Position numbers and translations under genes: made by a program. The notes below the pieces were generated by a model that was not told the DNA's origin, searched no databases, and saw nothing but the letters and a program-made list of their open reading frames with translations. Below, piece by piece: positions 54,337-63,400 of a stretch of 64,000 nt of DNA. Each line of letters starts with the position of its first letter. Position 1 is the stretch's first letter. The stretch spans positions 2,418,001 to 2,482,000 of the forward strand of contig NZ_CP166919.1 in the NCBI RefSeq assembly GCF_041379765.1. The letters run 5' to 3'. The DNA comes from Thalassotalea sp. Sam97 (GTDB lineage Bacteria > Pseudomonadota > Gammaproteobacteria > Enterobacterales > Alteromonadaceae).

Positions 54337-55002
54337 TTACCAAGGTAATGGTTCGCCGTTCGAATGGAAAAAACACCCTGTATTAGTTAATGATAGCGCA
54401 TCAATTAAGCCAACCAATCGGCTTGCTGCTTGGTCACTACTGATATCGCCACGTCCTTGAGTCATTTGTGTTTGCACATAGCCAGGGTGGAAAATTCCGA
54501 CAGAAACTTGATGCGTACGTAAATCATTAGCAAGCGACACGGCGCCCGCATTCAGTGCGGCTTTACTCATACGATAACCATAGCGACCACCGGAACTGTT
54601 ATCGGTGATAGAGCCCATACGTGAGGTAATAAAGGCAACTTTAGCACCGGGTTGCAATTGTTGTTGCAACATTTGCACTACATTCAGTGGTGCTAGGGCG
54701 TTAATCATAAATTGATCTACAATGGTCTTGTTATTGAAATCATCTAACGTTTCATCTCGTAAAATCCCTGCGTTGTTGATCAAAATATCGATTGTTACAG
54801 AGTTGAGCTTTTGCTGCAGTTTCAACAAACTTTTATGATCCGTTAACTCGATACCCTCAATAATGTTGACGGGTAAATTATCAAGCTCCGTTGACCGCTG
54901 TCGGCATATGGCGAAAACGTTATCGCCACGTTCAGCAAAAATGCGCGTCATCTGCAACCCAATGCCACGATTTGCCCCTGTTATTAGCACTGTTTTTGAC
55001 AT
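54337..55002 (-). CDS. SDR family oxidoreductase
   Basis: About 221 residues of the classical short-chain dehydrogenase family: NAD(P) motif TGANRGIG (8-15), NNAG near 80 and catalytic YxxxK in YGYRMSKAALN. The pattern resembles the CsgA/C-factor-like group. Start 55002 is chosen with AAGGAAG 7 nt upstream. Oxidoreduction of an unknown alcohol or ketone is inferred. Confidence 0.9.
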   Translation of the reverse strand: MSKTVLITGANRGIGLQMTRIFAERGDNVFAICRQRSTELDNLPVNIIEGIELTDHKSLLKLQQKLNSVTIDILINNAGILRDETLDDFNNKTIVDQFMINALAPLNVVQMLQQQLQPGAKVAFITSRMGSITDNSSGGRYGYRMSKAALNAGAVSLANDLRTHQVSVGIFHPGYVQTQMTQGRGDISSDQAASRLVGLIDALSLTNTGCFFHSNGEPLPW

Positions 55003-55112
55003 ACTTACTTCCTTAATATACAACCAGTAACCTTATTATGCACAAACACTTGGCTAAGATCATTGAACAGCGTTAATATCATGTTATTACTTATAAAAAC
55101 AATAATAATAAA

Positions 55113-55676
55113 ATGACTGTTTATACACTTACACCACTAACAACTCATCGTTTATCGTTGCGCCCAGTCAAGCACAGCGATTGGCACTTTGTTATGAATA
55201 TGCAAAGTGACCGCGAGCAGTTAAAACACATTCGCGAGCAACAAAATCTGGAGCAAATAAAAGAGTGGTTTGTTGATTTTGCGCGCCCCTTTGATGGCAA
55301 AGAGATGACCTGGGCAGCCATGGTGGCAATCGATAATCACAGCCATCAACCCATTGGCTGTTTTTCCATACGCATTCGCTGTCAACATAGTGCCAATGCT
55401 GAGCTTGGCTATATGATCGATCGCCATTATCAGGGGCTCGGTTATGCCTGTGAGGGCGCTAAAGCAGTCCGTGACTACCTATTTAACCAACTTAATGTGC
55501 GTCGCTTAACAGCCTTTTGTAACGAAGATAACATTGCCAGTTGGAAGGTGATGGAAAGCATAGGTATGCAACGTGAAGGGCTGATGCAACAAGAGTATCG
55601 GATCAATGATACTTGGCATAACACCCTTATTTATGGCTTAGTTAACCCTAACTTTATCGCAGAATCAGTTTCCTAA
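55113..55676 (+). CDS. GNAT acetyltransferase, RimJ/RimL-like
   Basis: 187 residues with a GNAT fold of the RimJ/RimL type: RLSLRPVKHSDWHFVM start, acetyl-CoA loop in IDRHYQGLGYACEGAKAV (QGLGYA), then NIASWKVMESIGMQREG. It acetylates N-terminal or side-chain amines, often of ribosomal proteins or small molecules. It lies 13 nt before a TesA-like gene and may be co-transcribed with it. Confidence 0.9.
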   Translation: MTVYTLTPLTTHRLSLRPVKHSDWHFVMNMQSDREQLKHIREQQNLEQIKEWFVDFARPFDGKEMTWAAMVAIDNHSHQPIGCFSIRIRCQHSANAELGYMIDRHYQGLGYACEGAKAVRDYLFNQLNVRRLTAFCNEDNIASWKVMESIGMQREGLMQQEYRINDTWHNTLIYGLVNPNFIAESVS

Positions 55677-55689
55677 AAAGAGTTTGACG

Positions 55690-56343
55690 ATGATACAACT
55701 TATCTCTAGTAACACGATACGCTTTGCAGGTATATCACACGTTGTTCGCATCGGTGTGTTGATTATTAGTTGCAGCCTGTTTCTTTCCTCATGCAGTAGC
55801 GACCGGCTTAAGCCCCTGCCTTACAGTGCGAAAATCCTCGCTTTTGGTGACAGCCTCACCGCCGGATATGGCGTTAGTAAAGTACATCGCTATCCCAGCG
55901 TATTAGCAGAGCTGACTGGCTTAGAGGTCATTAATGCCGGTATTTCGGGAGAGGTAACGGAAGATGGTTTAAAAAGACTACCGACCTTGTTACAGCAACA
56001 CCGCGTGCAATTGATGGTTTTGTTACAAGGTGGTAATGACATTCTCCGAAATAAAAGCCTTAGCAAGGCACAGCAAAATCTTGCACAAATGATCGAAATC
56101 GCTCACCAACAAAACATTGATGTGGTGCTGATTGGCGTCCCTGAAAAAAAATTATTTTCTAGCGCTGCGCCTTTTTATGAAGAGTTAGCGGAGCAATATG
56201 ACCTCGTCTACGATGGTGAAATCATTCGTGAGTTACTCACCGAGCCTGAGATGAAATCGGATTCGGTACATTTTAATAACCAAGGCTATCGCCAACTTGC
56301 GTTAACGGTTCATCAGTTATTAAAAGACAATGGTGCGCTCTAA
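55690..56343 (+). CDS. GDSL/SGNH arylesterase, TesA-like lipoprotein
   Basis: About 217 residues. Motifs of the SGNH hydrolases: block I FGDSLTAGYGV, block III GGND, and block V DSVHFNNQGY, giving Ser-Asp-His plus Gly and Asn oxyanion residues. Similar to TesA (thioesterase/protease/lysophospholipase L1), but with a lipobox LSSC and an unusually long signal region, so it may be lipid-anchored rather than free periplasmic. Confidence 0.9.
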   Translation: MIQLISSNTIRFAGISHVVRIGVLIISCSLFLSSCSSDRLKPLPYSAKILAFGDSLTAGYGVSKVHRYPSVLAELTGLEVINAGISGEVTEDGLKRLPTLLQQHRVQLMVLLQGGNDILRNKSLSKAQQNLAQMIEIAHQQNIDVVLIGVPEKKLFSSAAPFYEELAEQYDLVYDGEIIRELLTEPEMKSDSVHFNNQGYRQLALTVHQLLKDNGAL

Positions 56344-56364
56344 TTACGTCCACAGGGAATATAT

Positions 56365-56808
56365 CTACCCCGATTTAGCTCGTTGATATAAACATTGTTC
56401 ATTGCCAATAAATAACTCAGCAAGTTGTAAATACGCATTGCGCCAAGCTCGTTCAACATCGAGGCTAAATTGCTCAGCAAATAATTCACGCATGGTAGCA
56501 AGTAACTGCTCACCCACCATTTGGTAATGCTCTGCTTGCACATGTGCCGTAACGTGGCGCTTGTTTATGTTTGCGATAATCGACTGTAACTTATCGAGCT
56601 CATCAATATGCTTTGCATACCCCACTATCGCTTCAAATAAGGCGATGCTTTGTTGCCCGTTTTGTTGTCGCTGGTGATCAAACATTGCTCGAAGTTCTGG
56701 ATAATGTTCAAACAAACGTTGATAGAAACGATCGGTAACTTGAGATCCGGCGGCTTCGATTAAAGGAATGGTGCTTTTTACTATGGTGATGTCGCTTGCT
56801 GACAGCAT
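56365..56808 (-). CDS. Single-domain globin, flavohemoprotein type
   Basis: 147 residues matching the N-terminal globin of Hmp: MLSASDITIVKSTIPLI, the proximal His in NKRHVTAHV (about 85) and HYQMVGEQLLATMRELF. The FAD and NAD domains of Hmp are absent, so it resembles Vitreoscilla-type haemoglobin. It binds O2 or NO; a separate reductase would be needed for dioxygenation of NO. The reading frame ends normally, so this is not a truncation in progress. Confidence 0.92.
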   Translation of the reverse strand: MLSASDITIVKSTIPLIEAAGSQVTDRFYQRLFEHYPELRAMFDHQRQQNGQQSIALFEAIVGYAKHIDELDKLQSIIANINKRHVTAHVQAEHYQMVGEQLLATMRELFAEQFSLDVERAWRNAYLQLAELFIGNEQCLYQRAKSG

Positions 56809-56970
56809 AACTTACTCTATTATTGTAATTTAACGCCATACCTATGTATAGAAGAGTAATCTCATATTGTCATGCCATGGGCGGGCACGCTTATCTCTGC
56901 TAACGATGGCAGTGTCATTGTCGACCAATTCTCGCTTGTTCGTATCAGAGCCCATGCCTACTGCGAAATA

Positions 56971-58206
56971 CTAGATACGACGATTCGGCCAGCACAGCTG
57001 AATTTCGGCACCACCTAAACGCTCAGAACGCGTGATAGTGAATGTGCCTTCATGTAAAATAGCGATCTTCTTGACCAAATATAAACCGAGACCGAAACTC
57101 TTGTGTTCACTGTGTTTTTCTCGATTGCTATTATCTACGGAAGATGCCTGATTATGAGCTTGCAAACCAGGTCCATCATCGGCGACCGTTAAACGGCAAT
57201 GTTCATCATCACACTCAAAGCTAATATCAATGCGCCTATCGGCATAACGCAGCGCATTGGTTATTAAGTTTTGCATGGCTAAGGCGATGGCATCTTTATG
57301 AAACCATGCCTTATCACCTTTGGCCGAAATGGTGATATCGATATCATCACTATACACCGCAAATTTCTTTTTAATGACTTTTAGTAATGCCTGCGGTGAA
57401 TACTGCTTTACCTGTTCGGTCGACAATTGGCTTTCTACTTTAGAAAAAGATAAGTAATCATTAACGAGCAACTCTATTTCACGAATATCATTATGAATTT
57501 GTTTTTGTTTCTTCTCATCTATCTGGTCAGATATCAGAGCCAACATAAACTTCATTCGCGCCAATGGCGTACGAATTTCATGAGAAATAGCTCGAGATAA
57601 ATCTTTATTCATATCGATAAAATCGACAATTTTGCTCGACATGCGATGAAACGCTGACGCTAAAGGATAAATGCTGGAACTACTGCGGATATCACTTTGC
57701 ATGGCAACAGGTTGGCGACCAAAGGCTTGAGCATCTTGTTGCAATATGCGTAAATCCCGAAACATAGGGCGCATAAACAACAATAACAATATGGCTAAAC
57801 AACCATAAAACAATAACGCCAAATACAATACCGCATCACCTTTACGGGGCTTTGCGATGACAGGACCAAGCTGCACCACTTGGTCTGGTTTATTCGTCAG
57901 TCGATAATAATAGGTTTGCTGTTGCTCGTTGGTTACAGCAATTGTTCGGTGTTGTTGCAACAGTGTCTGCAGATCATCAGGCAACGCTAAACTGGCTAGG
58001 GGGGTATAACGGAATGTCGGTAATGGCACCGTTACCTGTTGCTTATTATTTTGTCGTTGACTATATGCCTCAAACAGGTAGTCAACGCTCATCGTGTAGC
58101 CTTCATCGCTTTCATCGATCGAATCCATAAATTGATCAAATGAAAAAACAACCACGCTAACGGCAATAATAATCAATAAATAAAGCCGGAAAAATTGAAA
58201 GCGCAT
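56971..58206 (-). CDS. Sensor histidine kinase, RstB-like
   Basis: 411 residues: two membrane helices (about 5-25 and 125-145) enclosing a periplasmic sensor of about 100 residues, a HAMP-like linker, HisKA with SRAISHEIRTPLARM (His near 218) and the ATPase boxes N (NLITNALRYAD), G1 (DDGPGLQ) and G2 (FGLGLYLVKKI). It phosphorylates the response regulator encoded just upstream. Domain order resembles RstB/QseC-type kinases. The signal is not known. Confidence 0.93.
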   Translation of the reverse strand: MRFQFFRLYLLIIIAVSVVVFSFDQFMDSIDESDEGYTMSVDYLFEAYSQRQNNKQQVTVPLPTFRYTPLASLALPDDLQTLLQQHRTIAVTNEQQQTYYYRLTNKPDQVVQLGPVIAKPRKGDAVLYLALLFYGCLAILLLLFMRPMFRDLRILQQDAQAFGRQPVAMQSDIRSSSSIYPLASAFHRMSSKIVDFIDMNKDLSRAISHEIRTPLARMKFMLALISDQIDEKKQKQIHNDIREIELLVNDYLSFSKVESQLSTEQVKQYSPQALLKVIKKKFAVYSDDIDITISAKGDKAWFHKDAIALAMQNLITNALRYADRRIDISFECDDEHCRLTVADDGPGLQAHNQASSVDNSNREKHSEHKSFGLGLYLVKKIAILHEGTFTITRSERLGGAEIQLCWPNRRI

Positions 58207-58235
58207 ATTAACTCAAGGCCCCAATAATGGCTGTA

Positions 58236-58964
58236 TTAGGAAACCTGGCTGATTGACTGAACAGGTTGCGATGTCGAATCATAGGTAAATAAATAGCCTT
58301 TGCCCCATACCGTTGAGATAGACAAGCCAGGGATATTAAAGTCGGTAATTTTTTTCCGCAAACGCATGGTGCGTGCATCAATAATGCGATCAAGCCCATT
58401 ATACTCTCGGCCAACAATAGCCTGAAATAAAAATTCTCGTGATAACGGCTCACCTTGGTGTTGAGCAAAAATCCACAATAAGTCAAAATCATTACCGGTT
58501 AAATCCAGTGCCACACCCTGATATTCAACAACCTTGCGCCTGTTGTCTAAAACTAAATCCGTCAACGCAAGAAGGTTACTCGTTGGTACCCTCTGGTTTT
58601 TGCCAAGGTTAGAGCGTATTCTCGCTACTAATACATTAGGATCAACCGGTTTGATAATGTAATCAATCGCACCAAGCTCTAAGCCCTTAATGTGATGTTC
58701 GTCTTCTCCCATGGCGGTTAAAAAGATAACCGGACAATTTACTTTATTTTTTAGGATTGGCTGCAACCGAAAGCCATCAATGTCAGGTAACATTACATCA
58801 CAAAGCACCATATCAAACTGAGCATGACTCGCTAGTTTATTAACATCAAGCCCTTTACTAATATGAGTTACTCGACAGCCATGAGCTTGCAAAAAAGTAC
58901 AAATTAAATCGGCAAGAGGTAAGTCATCTTCGATTAATAACAGTGAACAATCTAAATCACGCAT
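58236..58964 (-). CDS. OmpR-family response regulator
   Basis: 242 residues: receiver domain with acidic pocket ED near 12-13, phosphorylation Asp in LCDVMLPDIDG (about 55) and Lys in IIKPVDP (about 105). A winged-helix DNA-binding domain follows (VLDNRRKVVEYQG to the KGYLF segment). Its ATG overlaps the stop of the DUF3019 gene by 1 nt (TAATG), showing translational coupling. It is expected to control mipA-DUF3019 and perhaps the divergent subtilase. Confidence 0.93.
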   Translation of the reverse strand: MRDLDCSLLLIEDDLPLADLICTFLQAHGCRVTHISKGLDVNKLASHAQFDMVLCDVMLPDIDGFRLQPILKNKVNCPVIFLTAMGEDEHHIKGLELGAIDYIIKPVDPNVLVARIRSNLGKNQRVPTSNLLALTDLVLDNRRKVVEYQGVALDLTGNDFDLLWIFAQHQGEPLSREFLFQAIVGREYNGLDRIIDARTMRLRKKITDFNIPGLSISTVWGKGYLFTYDSTSQPVQSISQVS

Positions 58965-59410
58965 TATAAAAATCCCATGCCGTAGCGGCGTTTTCGTCGT
59001 TTTTGTACCGGTTGATAAACACTGACGTGGACATCGGTATAGCCGTACTCTTCGCCGGTTAACATGTCTTGAATAACCAGCGTTACGTCTTTATTGGTAT
59101 TAATCAGCGTTTTAACGGTCGCCGTTATAACATCATAATCACACCAAATCTTCTTGTTATCTGGTTGCTGATAAATACACACATCAAGTTTGTTGGTCAG
59201 TGTCAGCGTTATAATAATTTCTTGTTCGCAATAGTCGCCTAGTTCTTGGATGACGCAAACGTTAGGTAAGACACTCAAGCCTCGCTTTAGCTCGTCATTC
59301 GTTGTCGTGCCTTGCCAAATGTGAACATTGCCGTCATCGGCGTTAACCTCAGCAATAGCGAATAACAACCAGAAGATGAGTAGTTTATTGATAGGCTTAA
59401 CAACAAACAT
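58964..59410 (-). CDS. DUF3019 family exported protein
   Basis: 148 residues with a signal peptide (about 1-24, FAIAEVNA) and the DUF3019 features: four Cys (CVIQELGDYC, DVCIYQ, WCDYD) likely forming disulfides, and a basic C terminus KRRKRRYG. Function is unknown. It sits between MipA/OmpV and a two-component system, an association seen repeatedly in Alteromonadales, so a role in cell-envelope stress or signalling is likely by context only. Confidence 0.85.
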   Translation of the reverse strand: MFVVKPINKLLIFWLLFAIAEVNADDGNVHIWQGTTTNDELKRGLSVLPNVCVIQELGDYCEQEIIITLTLTNKLDVCIYQQPDNKKIWCDYDVITATVKTLINTNKDVTLVIQDMLTGEEYGYTDVHVSVYQPVQKRRKRRYGMGFL

Positions 59411-59415
59411 AGTGA

Positions 59416-60270
59416 TTAAAACGTGTAAGTAACACCGCTAAAAAACATAGCGATGCTATCAGTATCAACAATAGGACTATTGGTTATTTCGTCAGTTAAC
59501 CAAGTCTGTCGATATGAAAAACTGAAAGATAATTGTTCTGTTAAACGGTAATCGGCCACGAATTTAGCGTTGATATTCGTGCCACTATGTAGAGGTGTAT
59601 AGGTACCAATCATCATTACCGATTCATTGCGAGCAAGCTGATAATAGTAGCTCAGTAACTCGTGGCTTTTATGGGTAATACTCACTTCACCAGTTAATAG
59701 CCAATCGGCAATGTTAACGTATTTAGCTGCACTCACTTCCAGTTCACTGCCATTGTGGACACTGCTAATATCTTGATAAAAGCGCACACTTGTTTGTATT
59801 AATGGCGTTTCGTAATTAACCGCGATACCTGCTAAATACGATACATCACGCTCTACTGAGGCGATATCAAAGCCACTCCAACCACGACCAAAATCTAGGC
59901 CTACAGCAGCTAATGCGCCTACATTATCAAACTTAAAATACAAACCATCTTCATTTAGCTTACCAACCACATCGACAAACCAAGGTCCCTGCTCGTATAA
60001 GGCGTAACCTAAAGTGGTGTTATCAATAAAGAAGCGCTCACCATAGTAGCTAATGTTAGGCAGGATATAAATATCGAGGTTTTGATGATTGGCAATCGGA
60101 GTTTCAATGCTACCGTAACCGAAACTCATGGCAAATTGCCACTGATTAACCGGAACATCGTTAGCTTGTGCTTGTATTTTGCCAACCATGCTACAGCACA
60201 GAATCAACATGAGTGTTGACAAGCGAATCATCATTATTTGTGAATACTTTGTAATCCTTGTTAATACCAT
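59416..60270 (-). CDS. MipA/OmpV family outer-membrane protein
   Basis: 284 residues with a signal peptide (about 1-38, with the polar leader MVLTRITKYSQ) and alternating amphipathic strands ending in an aromatic residue (GVTYTF), as expected for an outer-membrane beta-barrel. The MipA/OmpV family includes murein-scaffold and porin-like proteins. It leads the operon mipA-DUF3019-RR-HK and is divergent from the subtilase. An alternative start lies about 12 codons in (MMIRL). Confidence 0.85.
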   Translation of the reverse strand: MVLTRITKYSQIMMIRLSTLMLILCCSMVGKIQAQANDVPVNQWQFAMSFGYGSIETPIANHQNLDIYILPNISYYGERFFIDNTTLGYALYEQGPWFVDVVGKLNEDGLYFKFDNVGALAAVGLDFGRGWSGFDIASVERDVSYLAGIAVNYETPLIQTSVRFYQDISSVHNGSELEVSAAKYVNIADWLLTGEVSITHKSHELLSYYYQLARNESVMMIGTYTPLHSGTNINAKFVADYRLTEQLSFSFSYRQTWLTDEITNSPIVDTDSIAMFFSGVTYTF

Positions 60271-60446
60271 GCTGATACTAGCAATCTCGGACTTTTCTGT
60301 CTACGACTAAATTCTTTCAAACAATTTCGAACAATATCCATGTTGCGATTGTGTTAATTATTAAAGGGTTTTCGCAATCTCGTAGTCGTAAAACGCAATG
60401 AGTAAGCGTAAAAAACACAATAATAATTAGGAGAAAAACCTTGAAA

Positions 60447-63400
60447 ATGAAATCTGTAGCTTTAGCTATTGGTACTGTACTTTACAGTTATAGTGCCGTA
60501 GCCGCTGCCAATGATGCTGGCGCCAATGGCGAAGCAACATTGAAAGGAATCGATATTCCACAAGCAGTGTTAAGCAAATATAAGAAAGATGGTATCGTTG
60601 AACACAATCAACGTGGTGTTAACGGTCCAAACGGTTCAGTTAACCGTCAGTTACAACCTTTAGCGACAAAACAAAAGTTTGTTCCTGAAGCGGATATTAC
60701 CGGCGAACAAACTTACATCATTCGTCTAAAAGATAGCCCTGTTGCGACTTATGATGGTCGTATTTCAGGCTACCCTGCAACGGCGCTAAATGCCACACCA
60801 GAAACAGGTGAACACAAGCTATTTTCAGCTACACGTGATAACCGCGCTGATATCACTAAGTACCAAAACTACCTATTCGAAAAACAAGGTAGTTTCTTAC
60901 AAAAAGCTGGCAATACCTTAGGTATGCAACTGCAACCGCGTTTACAATACACTAAAGCCTTTAATGGTATGTCGGTACGTATGACGCAAGAACAGGCAAT
61001 GCGTCTAGCTGAATTACCAGAAGTTGCTCATATTCAACGCTCGCGCATGAAAGAGCTACTATCAGATGTTGGTCCTGAGCATATCGAAGCTGATAAAGCT
61101 TGGACAGGTGAAACTACCGTCGCGACAGAGCTTAAAGGTGAAGGTATGATCGTTGGTATCATCGATACCGGTGTGAATACTGACCACGTATCATTTGCTG
61201 ATGTTGGTGACGATGGTTACGATCACGAAAACCCATGGGGCGAAGGCGTATACGTTGGTGACTGTACCGTTGCCGGCCAAGAGCACATGTGTAACGACAA
61301 ACTGATTGGTGTACGTAGCTACGATGTTATCACTGACATCTACGACGCTGATGAGTTTCAAGAAAACCCAAATCCTTGGATGCCAAACGAATTAGTCCGC
61401 CCGAAAAATGGTGAAGATTACAACGGTCACGGCTCTCACGTAGCTGGTACCGCAGCAGGTAACGTAATTTACGATGCGCCACTACTGCAAGCAGTACCAG
61501 GTAATGGTGATGGTATTGAAACCGGCTTTACCTTTGATCGCGTTTCAGGTGTTGCACCACATGCAAACATCGTCTCTTACCAAGTATGTTACCCTGGCGA
61601 TCACACCTACTTAGGCTGTCCTGATGAAGCAATTCTAGCTGCCATTGAAGATGCGATTGAAGATGGCGTTGATGCGATTAACTTCTCAATTGGTGGTGGT
61701 GAGCCATTCCCTTGGGAATCAGCAATGGAGCTTGCGTTCTTATCAGCACGTGAAGCAGGTATCAACGTAGCGGTAGCGGCTGGTAACTCGGGTCACTACA
61801 ACATCTCTCACGTTGCACCATGGCAAACCATTGTTGCTGCAAGTAATCACGGTCGTGAAATTGCTGTAGAAGGTAAATCTATCGCGCAAATGACAGGTGG
61901 TGATACCACACCTCCTAGTGATATTACCGCAGGTGGTATCTCTGAAGAATACACTGGCAATATCGTGTTAGCTGAAAATTTTGGCAACGCATTATGTTCA
62001 GAACCGTTCCCAGAAGGTACGTTTAACGGCGAAATCGTTGCTTGTCAACGTGGTGACGTAGGCCGTGTAGCCAAAGCAGATAACGTTTTAGCTGGCGGCG
62101 CCGGCGGTTTTGTTCTATACAACGTCCAATGGGGTGGTGCTGAAGGTAATGTTGTAAACGATGTTTACCCGCTTCCTGGCGCACACATTGATGCTGGTGC
62201 AGGTTACCAATTAAAGAATTGGTTATCATCTGGTGAAGGCCACATGGCTACCATCACGGCAAGCACCGTAACGACGCGTATCAACGAAGACACGGTTGAC
62301 ACCATTGCTGACTTCTCTTCACGCGGTCCATCTAGAACCAACAAACACTTGTTTGTACCAACCGTTGCGGCACCAGGTGTTGGTGTATATGCCCCATTTG
62401 CTGATGAACAACCGTTTAGCATGTACCCTGCATCTGCTGACTGGTCAAGCTTAAGCGGTACCTCTATGGCAAGCCCACACGTTGCTGGTGCTATGGCTCT
62501 TGTACAACAAGCACACCCAGATTGGACGCCTACAGAAGTTCAATCGGCACTGCAAATGACAGCGACACCTGCTAAGTTAAATACTTGGCAAGGTCCTCAA
62601 GAAGCCGGCTTCTACGATACTGGTACAGGTATCATTAATGTTGCCAATGCGATCAATGCGGGTCTTATTATGGACGAAAGCATTGAAAACTTTATGGACG
62701 CGAATCCTCGTAACGGTGGTGACACACGCAACTTGAACTTACCACAAGTGCTAGACATGACTTGTAAGCAAAAGTGTGTTTGGGTAAGAACGGTTAAAGC
62801 AACTCGTGACGGTACATGGACTGTTGATACTGAAACCTCTGAATACAGTGTTAAGCTTCGTGCAATTCCAGAAACGTTCGAGCTAAAAGCTGGTGAAGTA
62901 CAAACCATCATGATTGAAGGTGAGATCCTTGACAGCCAAAACCGTCTGCATGGTTCAGAGCTTGAAGTTCACGGTAAGATCTTCTTAACGCCAGATAACG
63001 AAGACATTCCATCTGTTATGTGGCCGGCTGCATTGCGTTTCGACCACGGTTCACTACCGACTAAAGTTGAAAGCGTAATTCACCGTAACACAGGTAAAGA
63101 AGTGATTGGCGGCCTACAAACGGAAGCCATCAAAGACTTTACTTCTCGTGCTTACCAGCCTGTTCAGGCAGACATTCACGAGTTTACCTTAGTACAAGAT
63201 TACGATCAGTCTAGTCCATTTAATGATGGCAAAGTTGAAGTCGAACAAGGCATTGACAAAGTCATTTGGTTAGATGTGCCAGCAGGTAGCAAACGCGTTG
63301 TTGCTGAAGTATTAGAGCATGTATCTTCAACCGCTGAAAACGGCTGGGACGAAGGTGTTGCCTCTATGCTTATGGGTATCGATATTAACGGTGATGGTGA

